Positions 1 through 12,204 of a stretch of 64,000 bases of DNA are shown here, piece after piece. Source of the stretch: Petrosia ficiformis (Eukaryota > Porifera > Demospongiae > Haplosclerida > Petrosiidae). The notes under the pieces were generated by a model. That model made no database searches. It saw nothing but the letters and a program-made list of their open reading frames with translations, and was not told the DNA's origin. The position numbers were made by a program, and so were the translations under genes. Within the stretch, counting starts at the first letter, position 1, and every line of letters begins with the position of its first letter. The stretch covers positions 5,542,007 through 5,606,006 of the forward strand of contig OX345642.1 in the NCBI GenBank assembly GCA_947044365.1, in the 5' to 3' direction.

Positions 1-806
1 TCCAAGGTGTCGTAAAAAAGTGGATAATCTTTTCCCAAATATTCTTCTACCCCTGGAAGTCTGTTCACAACTAGAGGTGTATTCCTACCTAAGCACTCTA
101 TTACAGTTGTATTGGCAGGCGCATCATATAAGCTGAGAAAAACAATACTCAAACTCAGCAATTCATCGTAATATTCGTCTGAGACTCTTTCGTTATGCAA
201 TGTTACGCTAGCATTGGTTTTTAGGTTTATTCGTTGCTTTTGGCAGTCAAGTAATTTCTCAAAATTAACATCTGGAGCTTTCAGCAAGTATTTCATGTAT
301 CCATTTGGTATTTTAAGATCGTAAAATGACTGGTAGTTGCGAAGAAATTCACCAATGAATAGCACTCTTTTTTTTTCTAGTTGATGAAACTGTTCCCAAC
401 AAAAAGCTTTACTGTCGGGAAATGGGGTCATTGGGTATAGAACACAAACTACTGGTACAGCTTGACGTAAATGTGCCAATAGGTACTCTTTCACAACACT
501 AGATAAAACAAATAGCCCACGACAGTTATCCAGCGATTTCAAAAAGTGTGCGTTATTTACTAAGCGGTGAAGATCTGGATAATAAAAATAATTGTTTTCA
601 GGAACTTGGTGAACAAATCCAATCCATGGTTCTTCAATCGCTGTATCGTTTACTATCCATTCTTCAATAGCACTGACACAAAGAATACCATCTGGTGCAT
701 ATAACTTTTCTAAAGTTTCAAAGGCATATGACCATCCTCCTCTGTGATGCTCCCATTTGGTCGGTTCATTCTCAAATTTAATTTTTCGACGCAATTGACA
801 AGTCAT
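1..806 (-). CDS. GT-B fold glycosyltransferase, partial (3' part beyond window)
   Basis: On the minus strand the frame starting at 806 stays open for 268 codons to the window edge, so the gene is cut off at its 3' end. The translation reads as a soluble enzyme: an aromatic segment WEHHRGGWSYAFETL near the start, a Rossmann-like strand KKRVLFIGEF, and a C-terminal segment with NTTVIECLGRNTPLVV followed by LPGVEEYLG. That E...G..P..V....G..E pattern is typical of the nucleotide-sugar site of GT-B retaining or GT1/GT4-like transferases. Known family role: transfer of a sugar from a nucleotide-sugar donor; the acceptor cannot be told. The ATG at 806 directly follows a pyrimidine run ending in ATAG, so this may be an internal exon with an acceptor at 807 rather than the true start. 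Family is fairly clear, exact subfamily is not. Other sugar enzymes lie at 26.9-31 kb. Confidence 0.6.
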   Translation of the reverse strand, partial: MTCQLRRKIKFENEPTKWEHHRGGWSYAFETLEKLYAPDGILCVSAIEEWIVNDTAIEEPWIGFVHQVPENNYFYYPDLHRLVNNAHFLKSLDNCRGLFVLSSVVKEYLLAHLRQAVPVVCVLYPMTPFPDSKAFCWEQFHQLEKKRVLFIGEFLRNYQSFYDLKIPNGYMKYLLKAPDVNFEKLLDCQKQRINLKTNASVTLHNERVSDEYYDELLSLSIVFLSLYDAPANTTVIECLGRNTPLVVNRLPGVEEYLGKDYPLFYDTL

Positions 807-1087
807 CTATAAAAAAAATGTATATATATATATTATATATAAATTATATATATATAATTTATATAATTACATATATATATAATAGTCAGCAAGATGTAAT
901 AATAATCTAGTATCTAAAAATATTAATTTGTGAATGTTAGTGTGATTAACTTTTGTTCAGTAAAACATTATACAATCATTGCATGCAATAGATATACGTT
1001 ACATACCTAAACTTATAGAACCGCAGTAAGTCCCGCACACTTGAGGTTGAATAAGTGGTTGTACAATTTCATTTTAATTAAGAGAGC
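807..1087. other. AT-rich spacer or intron upstream of the glycosyltransferase exon
   Basis: No coding sequence is visible. It holds an interrupted (AT)n tract around 820-885. The pyrimidine-rich run just right of 806, read on the minus strand, looks like a splice acceptor, so part of this stretch may be an intron of the glycosyltransferase gene. Confidence 0.4.
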
Positions 1088-2325
1088 TAAATGAACCCTT
1101 ACGTCACTTTCGGAGTACGTTTCTGCGCCATCTTGTTTCCGTTTTGCATTGGCTACATGATTGATATGATAATTATAATTTAGCAGTAAAACCGAATATC
1201 CTAATAAAACGAACGTCAGCGAAAATTTGAAGTTTGAACTATAGAACAGCAGTGAAGTTCTAGTGTAAAAACCTTTTTTTTGTGAGAGATATTTTCCTGC
1301 AAAGGTTAACTGTTATTTTAGTGAGGTGAGCAAGCATTCAAGTACCAACTTCATGGAAGAAGCCCAACTGATTGAAAAGTTAGCTGTTACACAGTGTATC
1401 AGTACATGTATTTATAATTACTGTACTATAATTATGTATCAAGTATAAATACATATATATAGTATATATAATCATACCATATTACGATATAAATATTATT
1501 TTATTAAATTTTACTACTTAATTTTTAATGTGTAATCTTTTTTAGGCAATTCATGTATACTATAGTTATAGAGGTTCTCCAATTAATACCTCAGACATCC
1601 TATCCGATTCATCTGTAGTGTCACTTGGTGGAGGTGTAACTGCGAGAACAGCTGCTAGAAACACCTTCACTTACAATGACAGTTCGCTTTGGAGGTGAAG
1701 TTGGTGATATTTTCTGTCGTTTAAGTGATCTCTGACCTCTACTTAACTGCAGTTTTCTTGGTGAAGCAAAGCGTTTACCCAATCAAACGGAAGGAACACT
1801 ACTAGTATCTCCAGACCAACTACAGATCCTAGCATATTCATGAATGGGACCTTCATTAAAATTCACTGCCTTCAGCCACTTTACTTGGATCAGTTGGAAA
1901 GTGATGCATTGAAATGGACTGTCCTTTAGTTTTTCCACAAACTGTACATGAACTTGGCATCTTTACACTTTGATAATAATATAATTATTTATATAATAAT
2001 GTATATTGTGTGCATGTGTGTGTTATTTGCTTGCTAACTAGTCCAGTATATTCCAAGATGCATTGTATTATATAATTATGTCTACATTTTTGCTTGCTCA
2101 CCTCACTAAAATAACAGTTACTCTTTGCAGGCAAATATCTCTCGTAAAAAAAAAAAAGTTTCTACACCAGACCATCACTTCTATAGTTCAAAGATGAAAT
2201 TTTCACTGACGTTCGTTTTATTAAGATATTCTGTTTTACTATATACTAAATTATATACTGGAGACCATTGACGGAAACAAGATGGCGCAGAAACGTACAC
2301 CGGAAGTAACGTAAGGGTTCATTTA
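1088..2325. mobile_element. 1.24-kb foldback/TIR element
   Basis: Two inverted arms of about 240 bp, 1088-1336 and 2091-2325, begin and end with TAAATGAACCC / GGGTTCATTTA and match each other with modest divergence. The internal 1337-2090 region has no ORF with recognisable transposase motifs. Flanks allow a TA or TTA target duplication but are too AT-rich to be sure. The left arm carries a GTGAGGTGAGC motif at its inner end that is mirrored by GCTCACCTCAC in the right arm. Structure fits a non-autonomous DNA transposon; the superfamily cannot be assigned. Confidence 0.75.
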
Positions 2326-2765
2326 TAATAATTGCAAATGAAACCGTCTATTATCAGAGAGTACGGTGGTACTCGTAGTATAGTACTCTCTATCACTTAC
2401 AGTTTCGTAACCCGGGGGCTTTTGAAAAAAGAATGAATTAATTTTAATAATAATTCTAACCACACCTACCATGGATGTAATATACTGATTGCGAGGTGTG
2501 GCTCAGCATCTCATTAAAATCAAAACCTTCGTTGCAAATGAATACAGGCAATTTGCAACTTTCTCCAACTTCTGGAGCAATCTAACACTCACCTCAACCT
2601 TGCTTACCAATTACTGCAAGCACAGCATCTACTCAAGTCTGCACACGAACGCTATTTGTCACTTATTCTCCCAACATCCCTTTCTCTCTCGCTAGAACCA
2701 GCTAGAAACCCAAGTCTATACATCACACAAACATCAACATAACGTTCTACTCTCCTCTCCTTTCA

Positions 2766-2767
<2 letters not shown>

Positions 2768-2801
<34 letters not shown>
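2768..2801. repeat. Poly-T run in each repeat unit
   Basis: An uninterrupted T run of more than 30 bases, recurring at the equivalent place in all six copies (for example near 7267, 11616 and 24965) with no clear length variation. The surrounding 2391-3356 segment shows no convincing gene; short plus-strand ORFs there have no family features. Confidence 0.85.
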
Positions 2802-2803
<2 letters not shown>

Positions 2804-3356
2804 TACTCTAAGCTAACTTCAAAGTAACATCAAAGGGCGGACACTTGAATCAAAGCACCGCTAGACCACATCCAACGAAGCGTAGGCGTTTTGAACAATA
2901 GAATGCCGACATGCCGCCACCACATTGGTATACTCTTGTAATCTACAGTAATTTGGGGTGTGGTACATCCAAGACCCAGCCATTGCAGTGAAATTTAGCA
3001 ATGTAATAAGTAGGTGTGGTACTTCCTATCTGACAGGATGTTGTAAAATTACAACACTAAAAAACTGAAAGTGTTATATGGCATAAAATATTTGCAGTGG
3101 AGTTGGTGAAATCTCTTGTGATCTGGTGGTTCTATGAAGAACCAGGAGTGGTATACAACCACAAATTAAAAGAAAAATGACACCAACAACAGATGAAAAC
3201 ACAAAAACAGTGACAATGAGAACAGAAACTGGAATAAAGACACTGAAATGTCATCAGATTAAATTAACATCGTTTGACAAGTACTCGTACCCTCTGAGTC
3301 GTGGAATGATGGTCTCCTACGTTTACGACAACTGTACCCTTCCAACAACAAGTGAA

Positions 3357-3769
3357 CTAGTTCCAATCGAAATTACACTTATGATCAAAAGCATAGTACT
3401 TGTGCAACTGATCAGTTTTAGCAACTGCCCCCATAAACGTGTTGTATGCAGGCAGTAATGGGGGAACTGATTGAGCTACAAGTAGTCATGATTTTCGCCC
3501 TACTTGTTCCCTGTAAACCTTACCCTTCATGGATTGTGGGAAAACATTCGTAACAAAGCTGACAACCTTGCGATCATGGAAAACAAAATAGTTATTCCCA
3601 CTTGATGAGCAAGAGTTATACGAACCCTTTGGAGGAGCACTGTTGTCTTTGGGGTCAGTGTCGTCTGTAGGACCTTCCATACCCGTAAATTCTGGGTACA
3701 TTCCAGAGTACAGCGATTGGAGAAGGCTATGAGCTTTAGCCTCACGTTTACGATCAGAAGAAGACGAAC
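3357..3769 (-). pseudogene. piggyBac transposase fragment, unit 1
   Basis: Read on the minus strand from 3769, about 96 codons run to a TGA at 3486 and the same frame then continues to a TAG at 3357. Before the TGA the segment NNYFVFHDRKVVSFVTNVFP resembles the region of piggyBac transposases after the second catalytic Asp; after the TGA come PPLLPAYNTFMGAVAKTDQ and HKYYAFDHKCNF, matching the family signature YNxxMGGVDxxDQ. In known piggyBac proteins the GGVD Asp is the third catalytic residue; here it reads GAVA, so the Asp is lost. The first two catalytic Asp regions are absent. Thus an inactive relic with an in-frame stop and substituted catalytic residue. A splice acceptor (CTACAG) precedes 3769, so the part before the stop may be retained as an exon of a short host transcript. 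Confidence 0.7.
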
Positions 3770-3883
3770 CTGTAGACATGAAAAATTACATAATCATTTA
3801 ATGCACTTGTAGTGTGTGAATCAAAATAATTAATTATGAGCACAATTATATGCAAAATACTACACATAATTTAATTAATACGT

Positions 3884-6215
3884 TCATGAATATTCATGAG
3901 ATTACGGTAACAACGATCAATATTGAAAGTCTGTGGTTAGTGGGTGGGATATACTCAACCCTCTGCCTATGAATATAGTTAAATCTCAGTGCATTTGCAT
4001 GTAAAATTGGGCCCAAATTTATGTAATATGCTCATAAATATTCATGAGTTTGACGTCCCAATCATGAATATGCATGATTGTGTGGTTAGTGGGTGCGGTA
4101 TACCCCGCCTACTACCTATGAATATAGTTAAATCTCAGTCCAATTGCATGTAAAATTGGGCTCAAATTTAAGTAATATGCTCATGAATATTCATGAGTTT
4201 GACGTCACAATCATGAATATTCATGATTGTGTGGTTAGTGGGTGGGGTATACTCCACCCTCTGCCTATGAATATAGTTAAATCTCAGTGCATTTACATGT
4301 AAAATTGGGCCCCAATTTAAGTAATATGCTCATGAATATTCATGAATTTGACGTCACAATCATGAATATTCATGAATGTGTGGTTAGTGGGTGGAGTATA
4401 CTCCACCCTCTGCCTATGAATATAGTTAAATCTCAGTGCATTTGCATGTAAAATTGGGCCCAAATTTACGGAATATGCTCATGAATATTCACGAGTTTGA
4501 CGTCACAATCATGAATATTCATGATTGTGTGGTTAGTGGGTGGGGTATACTCCACCCTCTGCCTATGAATATAGTTAAATCTCAGTGCATTTGCATGTAA
4601 AATTGGGCCCAAATTTACGTAATATGCTCATGAATATTCATGAGTTTGACGTCACAATCATGAATATTCATGATTGTGTGGTTAGTGGGTGGGGTATACT
4701 CCACCCTCTGCCTATGAATATAGTTAAATCTCAGTGCATTTACATGTAAAATTGGGCCCCAATTTAAGTAATATGCTCATGAATATTCATGAGTTTGACG
4801 TCACAATCATGAATATTCATGAATGTGTGGTTAGTGGGTGGAGTATACTCAACCCTCTACCTATGAATATAGTTAAATCTCAGTCCAATTGCATATAAAA
4901 TTGGGCCCAAATGTAAGTAATATGCTCATGAATATTCATGAGTTAGACGTCACAATCATGAATATTCATGATTGTGTGGTTAGTGGGTGGGGTATACTCC
5001 ACCCTCTGCCTATGAATATAGTTAAATCTCAGTGCATTTGCATGTAAAATTGGGCCCAAATTTATGTAATATGCTCATAAATATTCATGAGTTTGACGTC
5101 CCAATCATGAATATGCATGATTGTGTGGTTAGTGGGTGCGGTATACCCCGCCTACTACCTATGAATATAGTTAAATCTCAGTCCAATTGCATGTAAAATT
5201 GGGCTCAAATTTAAGTAATATGCTCATGAATATTCATGAGTTTGACGTCACAATCATGAATATTCATGATTGTGTGGTTAGTGGGTGGGGTATACTCCAC
5301 CCTCTGCCTATGAATATAGTTAAATCTCAGTGCATTTACATGTAAAATTGGGCCCCAATTTAAGTAATATGCTCATGAATATTCATGAATTTGACGTCAC
5401 AATCATGAATATTCATGAATGTGTGGTTAGTGGGTGGAGTATACTCCACCCTCTGCCTATGAATATAGTTAAATCTCAGTGCATTTGCATGTAAAATTGG
5501 GCCCAAATTTACGTAATATGCTCATGAATATTCACGAGTTTGACGTCACAATCATGAATATTCATGATTGTGTGGTTAGTGGGTGGGGTATACTCCACCC
5601 TCTGCCTATGAATATAGTTAAATCTCAGTGCATTTGCATGTAAAATTGGGCCCAAATTTACGGAATATGCTCATGAATATTCACGAGTTTGACGTCACAA
5701 TCATGAATATTCATGATTGTGTGGTTAGTGGGTGGGGTATACTCCACCCTCTGCCTATGAATATAGTTAAATCTCAGTGCATTTACATGTAAAATTGGGC
5801 CCCAATTTAAGTAATATGCTCATGAATATTCATGAGTTTGACGTCACAATCATGAATATTCATGAATGTGTGGTTAGTGGGTGGAGTATACTCCACCCTC
5901 TACCTATGAATATAGTTAAATCTCAGTCCAATTGCATATAAAATTGGGCCCAAATGTAAGTAATATGCTCATGAATATTCATGAGTTAGACGTCACAATC
6001 ATGAATATTCATGATTGTGTGGTTAGTGGGTGGGGTATACTCCACCCTCTACCTATGAATATAGTGAAATCTCAGTGCAATTGCATGTAAAATTTGGGAC
6101 TATATTTAATTGTTATGCTCATGAACATTCATGAGTTTGACGTCACAATGATCACTATTCATACATTGTGGTTAGCGGGTGAGGTATAGTCCACCCTCTA
6201 TCTATGAATATCATT
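3884..6215. repeat. 149-bp satellite block, unit 1 (16 monomers)
   Basis: The motif GTGGTTAG recurs every 149 bp from 3933 to 6168, exactly 15 periods. Each monomer has palindromes around ATGAATATTCAT, a TGACGTCA core in most copies, and TATGAATATAGTTAAATCTC. A distinctive monomer with GCGGTATACCCCGCC occurs at 4095 and again at 5138, 1043 bp = 7 monomers apart, which reveals a higher-order repeat. Confidence 0.95.
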
Positions 6216-6334
6216 GAAAGTGTTTCAAGACGACATATAATTTGCTCATAGTTTCGTACATTTATATTAATTTGACCACATCAAGTATAAAGTAGCATCT
6301 CGTGACATTTATTATTACAGGCTGTATTACAATT

Positions 6335-6352
6335 ATTATATATACATAATAT

Positions 6353-6414
<62 letters not shown>

Positions 6415-6665
6415 ATATATATATATGTATAATTATATATATATTGTATATAGACCTGTGAATCTTTAATCCACCAGCATACTATATATTGTATATAGTA
6501 CACTTACAGTTCTTATATACCACAATATAAACCCTTGGTTTAGTGTCTTTGGATGTGATATAGCCCGAGCTTGCGAGACACTAAACCTCGGGTCTATATT
6601 TTGTATATAAGAACTGTAAGTGTACTATATAATATACATATATATATATAGATATAGATATATAT

Positions 6666-6705
<40 letters not shown>

Positions 6706-6765
6706 TATATATATATATATAAATATAAATAAATATATATATATATATACATAATAGTAATAACC
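6335..6765. repeat. (AT)n tracts flanking a hairpin element, unit 1 (repeated in every unit)
   Basis: Two long (AT)n tracts, about 6338-6440 and 6630-6750, flank an imperfect hairpin at roughly 6497-6630. Its outer arms are AGTACACTTACAGTTCTTAT and the reverse complement ATAAGAACTGTAAGTGTACT; inner arms pair GGTTTAGTGTCT with AGACACTAAACC. This looks like a small palindromic MITE. The same structure recurs in units 2-5. Confidence 0.75.
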
Positions 6766-6813
6766 TGTCGTCTTGTATTATCAGAGATTATGTAATTATT
6801 GTTATTCACTCAC

Positions 6814-6852
6814 CAAATGTATCGCTGTGTTCGAGATCTGTACTCATATTAT
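6814..6852 (-). other. Candidate short coding exon of the repeat-unit transcript (also at the equivalent site in each unit)
   Basis: On the minus strand a 39-nt segment lies between TGTTTTAG and GTGAGT. It holds an ATG at 6847 followed by STDLEHSDTF and ends in phase 1. The next candidate exon, after the CTACAG acceptor at 3770, starts in the matching phase and would continue GSSSSDRKREAK into the piggyBac-derived segment (stop at 3486). Upstream, a 47-nt intron (6853-6899, GTAAGT...TTTTAG) would join it to a 5' leader ending at 6900. The satellite would then sit inside a 3-kb intron. Equivalent exons lie at 11163-11201, 15513-15551, 20012-20050 and 24511-24549. Phase agreement and consensus sites support this, but without transcripts it stays a hypothesis. 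Confidence 0.35.
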
Positions 6853-7264
6853 CTAAAACAATAAAAATGATATACTTGTACAACAGGATTATCACTTACA
6901 GTTTCGTAACCCGGGGGCTTTTGAAAAAAGAATGAATTAATTTTAATAATAATTCTAACCACACCTACCATGGATGTAATATACTGATTGCGAGGTGTGG
7001 CTCAGCATCTCATTAAAATCAAAACCTTCGTTGCAAATGAATACAGGCAATTTGCAACTTTCTCCAACTTCTGGAGCAATCTAACACTCACCTCAACCTT
7101 GCTTACCAATTACTGCAAGCACAGCATCTACTCAAGTCTGCACACGAACGCTATTTGTCACTTATTCTCCCAACATCCCTTTCTCTCTCGCTAGAACCAG
7201 CTAGAAACCCAAGTCTATACATCACACAAACATCAACATAACGTTCTACTCTCCTCTCCTTTCA

Positions 7265-7302
<38 letters not shown>

Positions 7303-7855
7303 TACTCTAAGCTAACTTCAAAGTAACATCAAAGGGCGGACACTTGAATCAAAGCACCGCTAGACCACATCCAACGAAGCGTAGGCGTTTTGAACAATAG
7401 AATGCCGACATGCCGCCACCACATTGGTATACTCTTGTAATCTACAGTAATTTGGGGTGTGGTACATCCAAGACCCAGCCATTGCAGTGAAATTTAGCAA
7501 TGTAATAAGTAGGTGTGGTACTTCCTATCTGACAGGATGTTGTAAAATTACAACACTAAAAAACTGAAAGTGTTATATGGCATAAAATATTTGCAGTGGA
7601 GTTGGTGAAATCTCTTGTGATCTGGTGGTTCTATGAAGAACCAGGAGTGGTATACAACCACAAATTAAAAGAAAAATGACACCAACAACAGATGAAAACA
7701 CAAAAACAGTGACAATGAGAACAGAAACTGGAATAAAGACACTGAAATGTCATCAGATTAAATTAACATCGTTTGACAAGTACTCGTACCCTCTGAGTCG
7801 TGGAATGATGGTCTCCTACGTTTACGACAACTGTACCCTTCCAACAACAAGTGAA

Positions 7856-8268
7856 CTAGTTCCAATCGAAATTACACTTATGATCAAAAGCATAGTACTT
7901 GTGCAACTGATCAGTTTTAGCAACTGCCCCCATAAACGTGTTGTATGCAGGCAGTAATGGGGGAACTGATTGAGCTACAAGTAGTCATGATTTTCGCCCT
8001 ACTTGTTCCCTGTAAACCTTACCCTTCATGGATTGTGGGAAAACATTCGTAACAAAGCTGACAACCTTGCGATCATGGAAAACAAAATAGTTATTCCCAC
8101 TTGATGAGCAAGAGTTATACGAACCCTTTGGAGGAGCACTGTTGTCTTTGGGGTCAGTGTCGTCTGTAGGACCTTCCATACCCGTAAATTCTGGGTACAT
8201 TCCAGAGTACAGCGATTGGAGAAGGCTATGAGCTTTAGCCTCACGTTTACGATCAGAAGAAGACGAAC
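7856..8268 (-). pseudogene. piggyBac transposase fragment, unit 2
   Basis: Same sequence as the unit 1 fragment, shifted by 4499 bp, with the same in-frame TGA (at 7985) and the same GAVA substitution in the YNxxMGGVD signature. Confidence 0.7.
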
Positions 8269-8382
8269 CTGTAGACATGAAAAATTACATAATCATTTAA
8301 TGCACTTGTAGTGTGTGAATCAAAATAATTAATTATGAGCACAATTATATGCAAAATACTACACATAATTTAATTAATACGT

Positions 8383-10564
8383 TCATGAATATTCATGAGA
8401 TTACGGTAACAACGATCAATATTGAAAGTCTGTGGTTAGTGGGTGGGATATACTCAACCCTCTGCCTATGAATATAGTTAAATCTCAGTGCATTTGCATG
8501 TAAAATTGGGCCCAAATTTATGTAATATGCTCATAAATATTCATGAGTTTGACGTCCCAATCATGAATATGCATGATTGTGTGGTTAGTGGGTGCGGTAT
8601 ACCCCGCCTACTACCTATGAATATAGTTAAATCTCAGTCCAATTGCATGTAAAATTGGGCTCAAATTTAAGTAATATGCTCATGAATATTCATGAGTTTG
8701 ACGTCACAATCATGAATATTCATGATTGTGTGGTTAGTGGGTGGGGTATACTCCACCCTCTGCCTATGAATATAGTTAAATCTCAGTGCATTTACATGTA
8801 AAATTGGGCCCCAATTTAAGTAATATGCTCATGAATATTCATGAATTTGACGTCACAATCATGAATATTCATGAATGTGTGGTTAGTGGGTGGAGTATAC
8901 TCCACCCTCTGCCTATGAATATAGTTAAATCTCAGTGCATTTGCATGTAAAATTGGGCCCAAATTTACGGAATATGCTCATGAATATTCACGAGTTTGAC
9001 GTCACAATCATGAATATTCATGATTGTGTGGTTAGTGGGTGGGGTATACTCCACCCTCTGCCTATGAATATAGTTAAATCTCAGTGCATTTGCATGTAAA
9101 ATTGGGCCCAAATTTACGTAATATGCTCATGAATATTCATGAGTTTGACGTCACAATCATGAATATTCATGATTGTGTGGTTAGTGGGTGGGGTATACTC
9201 CACCCTCTGCCTATGAATATAGTTAAATCTCAGTGCATTTACATGTAAAATTGGGCCCCAATTTAAGTAATATGCTCATGAATATTCATGAGTTTGACGT
9301 CACAATCATGAATATTCATAATGTGTGGTTAGTGGGTGGAGTATACTCAACCCTCTACCTATGAATATAGTTAAATCTCAGTCCAATTGCATATAAAATT
9401 GGGCCCAAATGTAAGTAATATGCTCATGAATATTCATGAGTTAGACGTCACAATCATGAATATTCATGATTGTGTGGTTAGTGGGTGGGGTATACTCCAC
9501 CCTCTGCCTATGAATATAGTTAAATCTCAGTGCATTTGCATGTAAAATTGGGCCCAAATTTATGTAATATGCTCATAAATATTCATGAGTTTGACGTCCC
9601 AATCATGAATATGCATGATTGTGTGGTTAGTGGGTGCGGTATACCCCGCCTACTACCTATGAATATAGTTAAATCTCAGTCCAATTGCATGTAAAATTGG
9701 GCTCAAATTTAAGTAATATGCTCATGAATATTCATGAGTTTGACGTCACAATCATGAATATTCATGATTGTGTGGTTAGTGGGTGGGGTATACTCCACCC
9801 TCTGCCTATGAATATAGTTAAATCTCAGTGCATTTACATGTAAAATTGGGCCCCAATTTAAGTAATATGCTCATGAATATTCATGAATTTGACGTCACAA
9901 TCATGAATATTCATGAATGTGTGGTTAGTGGGTGGAGTATACTCCACCCTCTGCCTATGAATATAGTTAAATCTCAGTGCATTTGCATGTAAAATTGGGC
10001 CCAAATTTACGGAATATGCTCATGAATATTCACGAGTTTGACGTCACAATCATGAATATTCATGATTGTGTGGTTAGTGGGTGGGGTATACTCCACCCTC
10101 TGCCTATGAATATAGTTAAATCTCAGTGCATTTACATGTAAAATTGGGCCCCAATTTAAGTAATATGCTCATGAATATTCATGAGTTTGACGTCACAATC
10201 ATGAATATTCATGAATGTGTGGTTAGTGGGTGGAGTATACTCCACCCTCTACCTATGAATATAGTTAAATCTCAGTCCAATTGCATATAAAATTGGGCCC
10301 AAATGTAAGTAATATGCTCATGAATATTCATGAGTTAGACGTCACAATCATGAATATTCATGATTGTGTGGTTAGTGGGTGGGGTATACTCCACCCTCTA
10401 CCTATGAATATAGTGAAATCTCAGTGCAATTGCATGTAAAATTTGGGACTATATTTAATTGTTATGCTCATGAACATTCATGAGTTTGACGTCACAATGA
10501 TCACTATTCATACATTGTGGTTAGCGGGTGAGGTATAGTCCACCCTCTATCTATGAATATCATT
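8383..10564. repeat. 149-bp satellite block, unit 2 (15 monomers)
   Basis: Same block with one monomer fewer. The monomer with the ACGTAAT/CACGAG combination seen near 5512 in unit 1 is missing, and a 1-bp deletion occurs near 9320 (TTCATAATG instead of TTCATGAATG). Confidence 0.93.
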
Positions 10565-10701
10565 GAAAGTGTTTCAAGACGACATATAATTTGCTCATAG
10601 TTTCGTACATTTATATTAATTTGACCACATCAAGTATAAAGTAGCATCTCGTGACATTTATTATTACAGGCTGTATTACAATTATTATATATACATAATA
10701 T

Positions 10702-10763
<62 letters not shown>

Positions 10764-11014
10764 ATATATATATATGTATAATTATATATATATTGTATAT
10801 AGACCTGTGAATCTTTAATCCACCAGCATACTATATATTGTATATAGTACACTTACAGTTCTTATATACCACAATATAAACCCTTGGTTTAGTGTCTTTG
10901 GATGTGATATAGCCCGAGCTTGCGAGACACTAAACCTCGGGTCTATATTTTGTATATAAGAACTGTAAGTGTACTATATAATATACATATATATATATAG
11001 ATATAGATATATAT

Positions 11015-11054
<40 letters not shown>

Positions 11055-11613
11055 TATATATATATATATAAATATAAATAAATATATATATATATATACA
11101 TAATAGTAATAACCTGTCGTCTTGTATTATCAGAGATTATGTAATTATTGTTATTCACTCACCAAATGTATCGCTGTGTTCGAGATCTGTACTCATATTA
11201 TCTAAAACAATAAAAATGATATACTTGTACAACAGGATTATCACTTACAGTTTCGTAACCCGGGGGCTTTTGAAAAAAGAATGAATTAATTTTAATAATA
11301 ATTCTAACCACACCTACCATGGATGTAATATACTGATTGCGAGGTGTGGCTCAGCATCTCATTAAAATCAAAACCTTCGTTGCAAATGAATACAGGCAAT
11401 TTGCAACTTTCTCCAACTTCTGGAGCAATCTAACACTCACCTCAACCTTGCTTACCAATTACTGCAAGCACAGCATCTACTCAAGTCTGCACACGAACGC
11501 TATTTGTCACTTATTCTCCCAACATCCCTTTCTCTCTCGCTAGAACCAGCTAGAAACCCAAGTCTATACATCACACAAACATCAACATAACGTTCTACTC
11601 TCCTCTCCTTTCA

Positions 11614-11651
<38 letters not shown>

Positions 11652-12204
11652 TACTCTAAGCTAACTTCAAAGTAACATCAAAGGGCGGACACTTGAATCA
11701 AAGCACCGCTAGACCACATCCAACGAAGCGTAGGCGTTTTGAACAATAGAATGCCGACATGCCGCCACCACATTGGTATACTCTTGTAATCTACAGTAAT
11801 TTGGGGTGTGGTACATCCAAGACCCAGCCATTGCAGTGAAATTTAGCAATGTAATAAGTAGGTGTGGTACTTCCTATCTGACAGGATGTTGTAAAATTAC
11901 AACACTAAAAAACTGAAAGTGTTATATGGCATAAAATATTTGCAGTGGAGTTGGTGAAATCTCTTGTGATCTGGTGGTTCTATGAAGAACCAGGAGTGGT
12001 ATACAACCACAAATTAAAAGAAAAATGACACCAACAACAGATGAAAACACAAAAACAGTGACAATGAGAACAGAAACTGGAATAAAGACACTGAAATGTC
12101 ATCAGATTAAATTAACATCGTTTGACAAGTACTCGTACCCTCTGAGTCGTGGAATGATGGTCTCCTACGTTTACGACAACTGTACCCTTCCAACAACAAG
12201 TGAA

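Noticed and set aside
2489..2695. 68-codon plus-strand ORF repeated in all six units
   Set aside because: No family features or exon borders; repeated only because the unit is repeated.
3177..3458. 93-codon plus-strand ORF repeated in five units
   Set aside because: Lies largely antisense to the piggyBac-derived sequence, which explains its open frame.
3884..6215. CRISPR array
   Set aside because: The monomers are contiguous 149-bp repeats with no unique spacers, and the genome context is eukaryotic.
6594..6809. 71-codon minus-strand ORF rich in Tyr and Ile
   Set aside because: Reading of an (AT)n tract.
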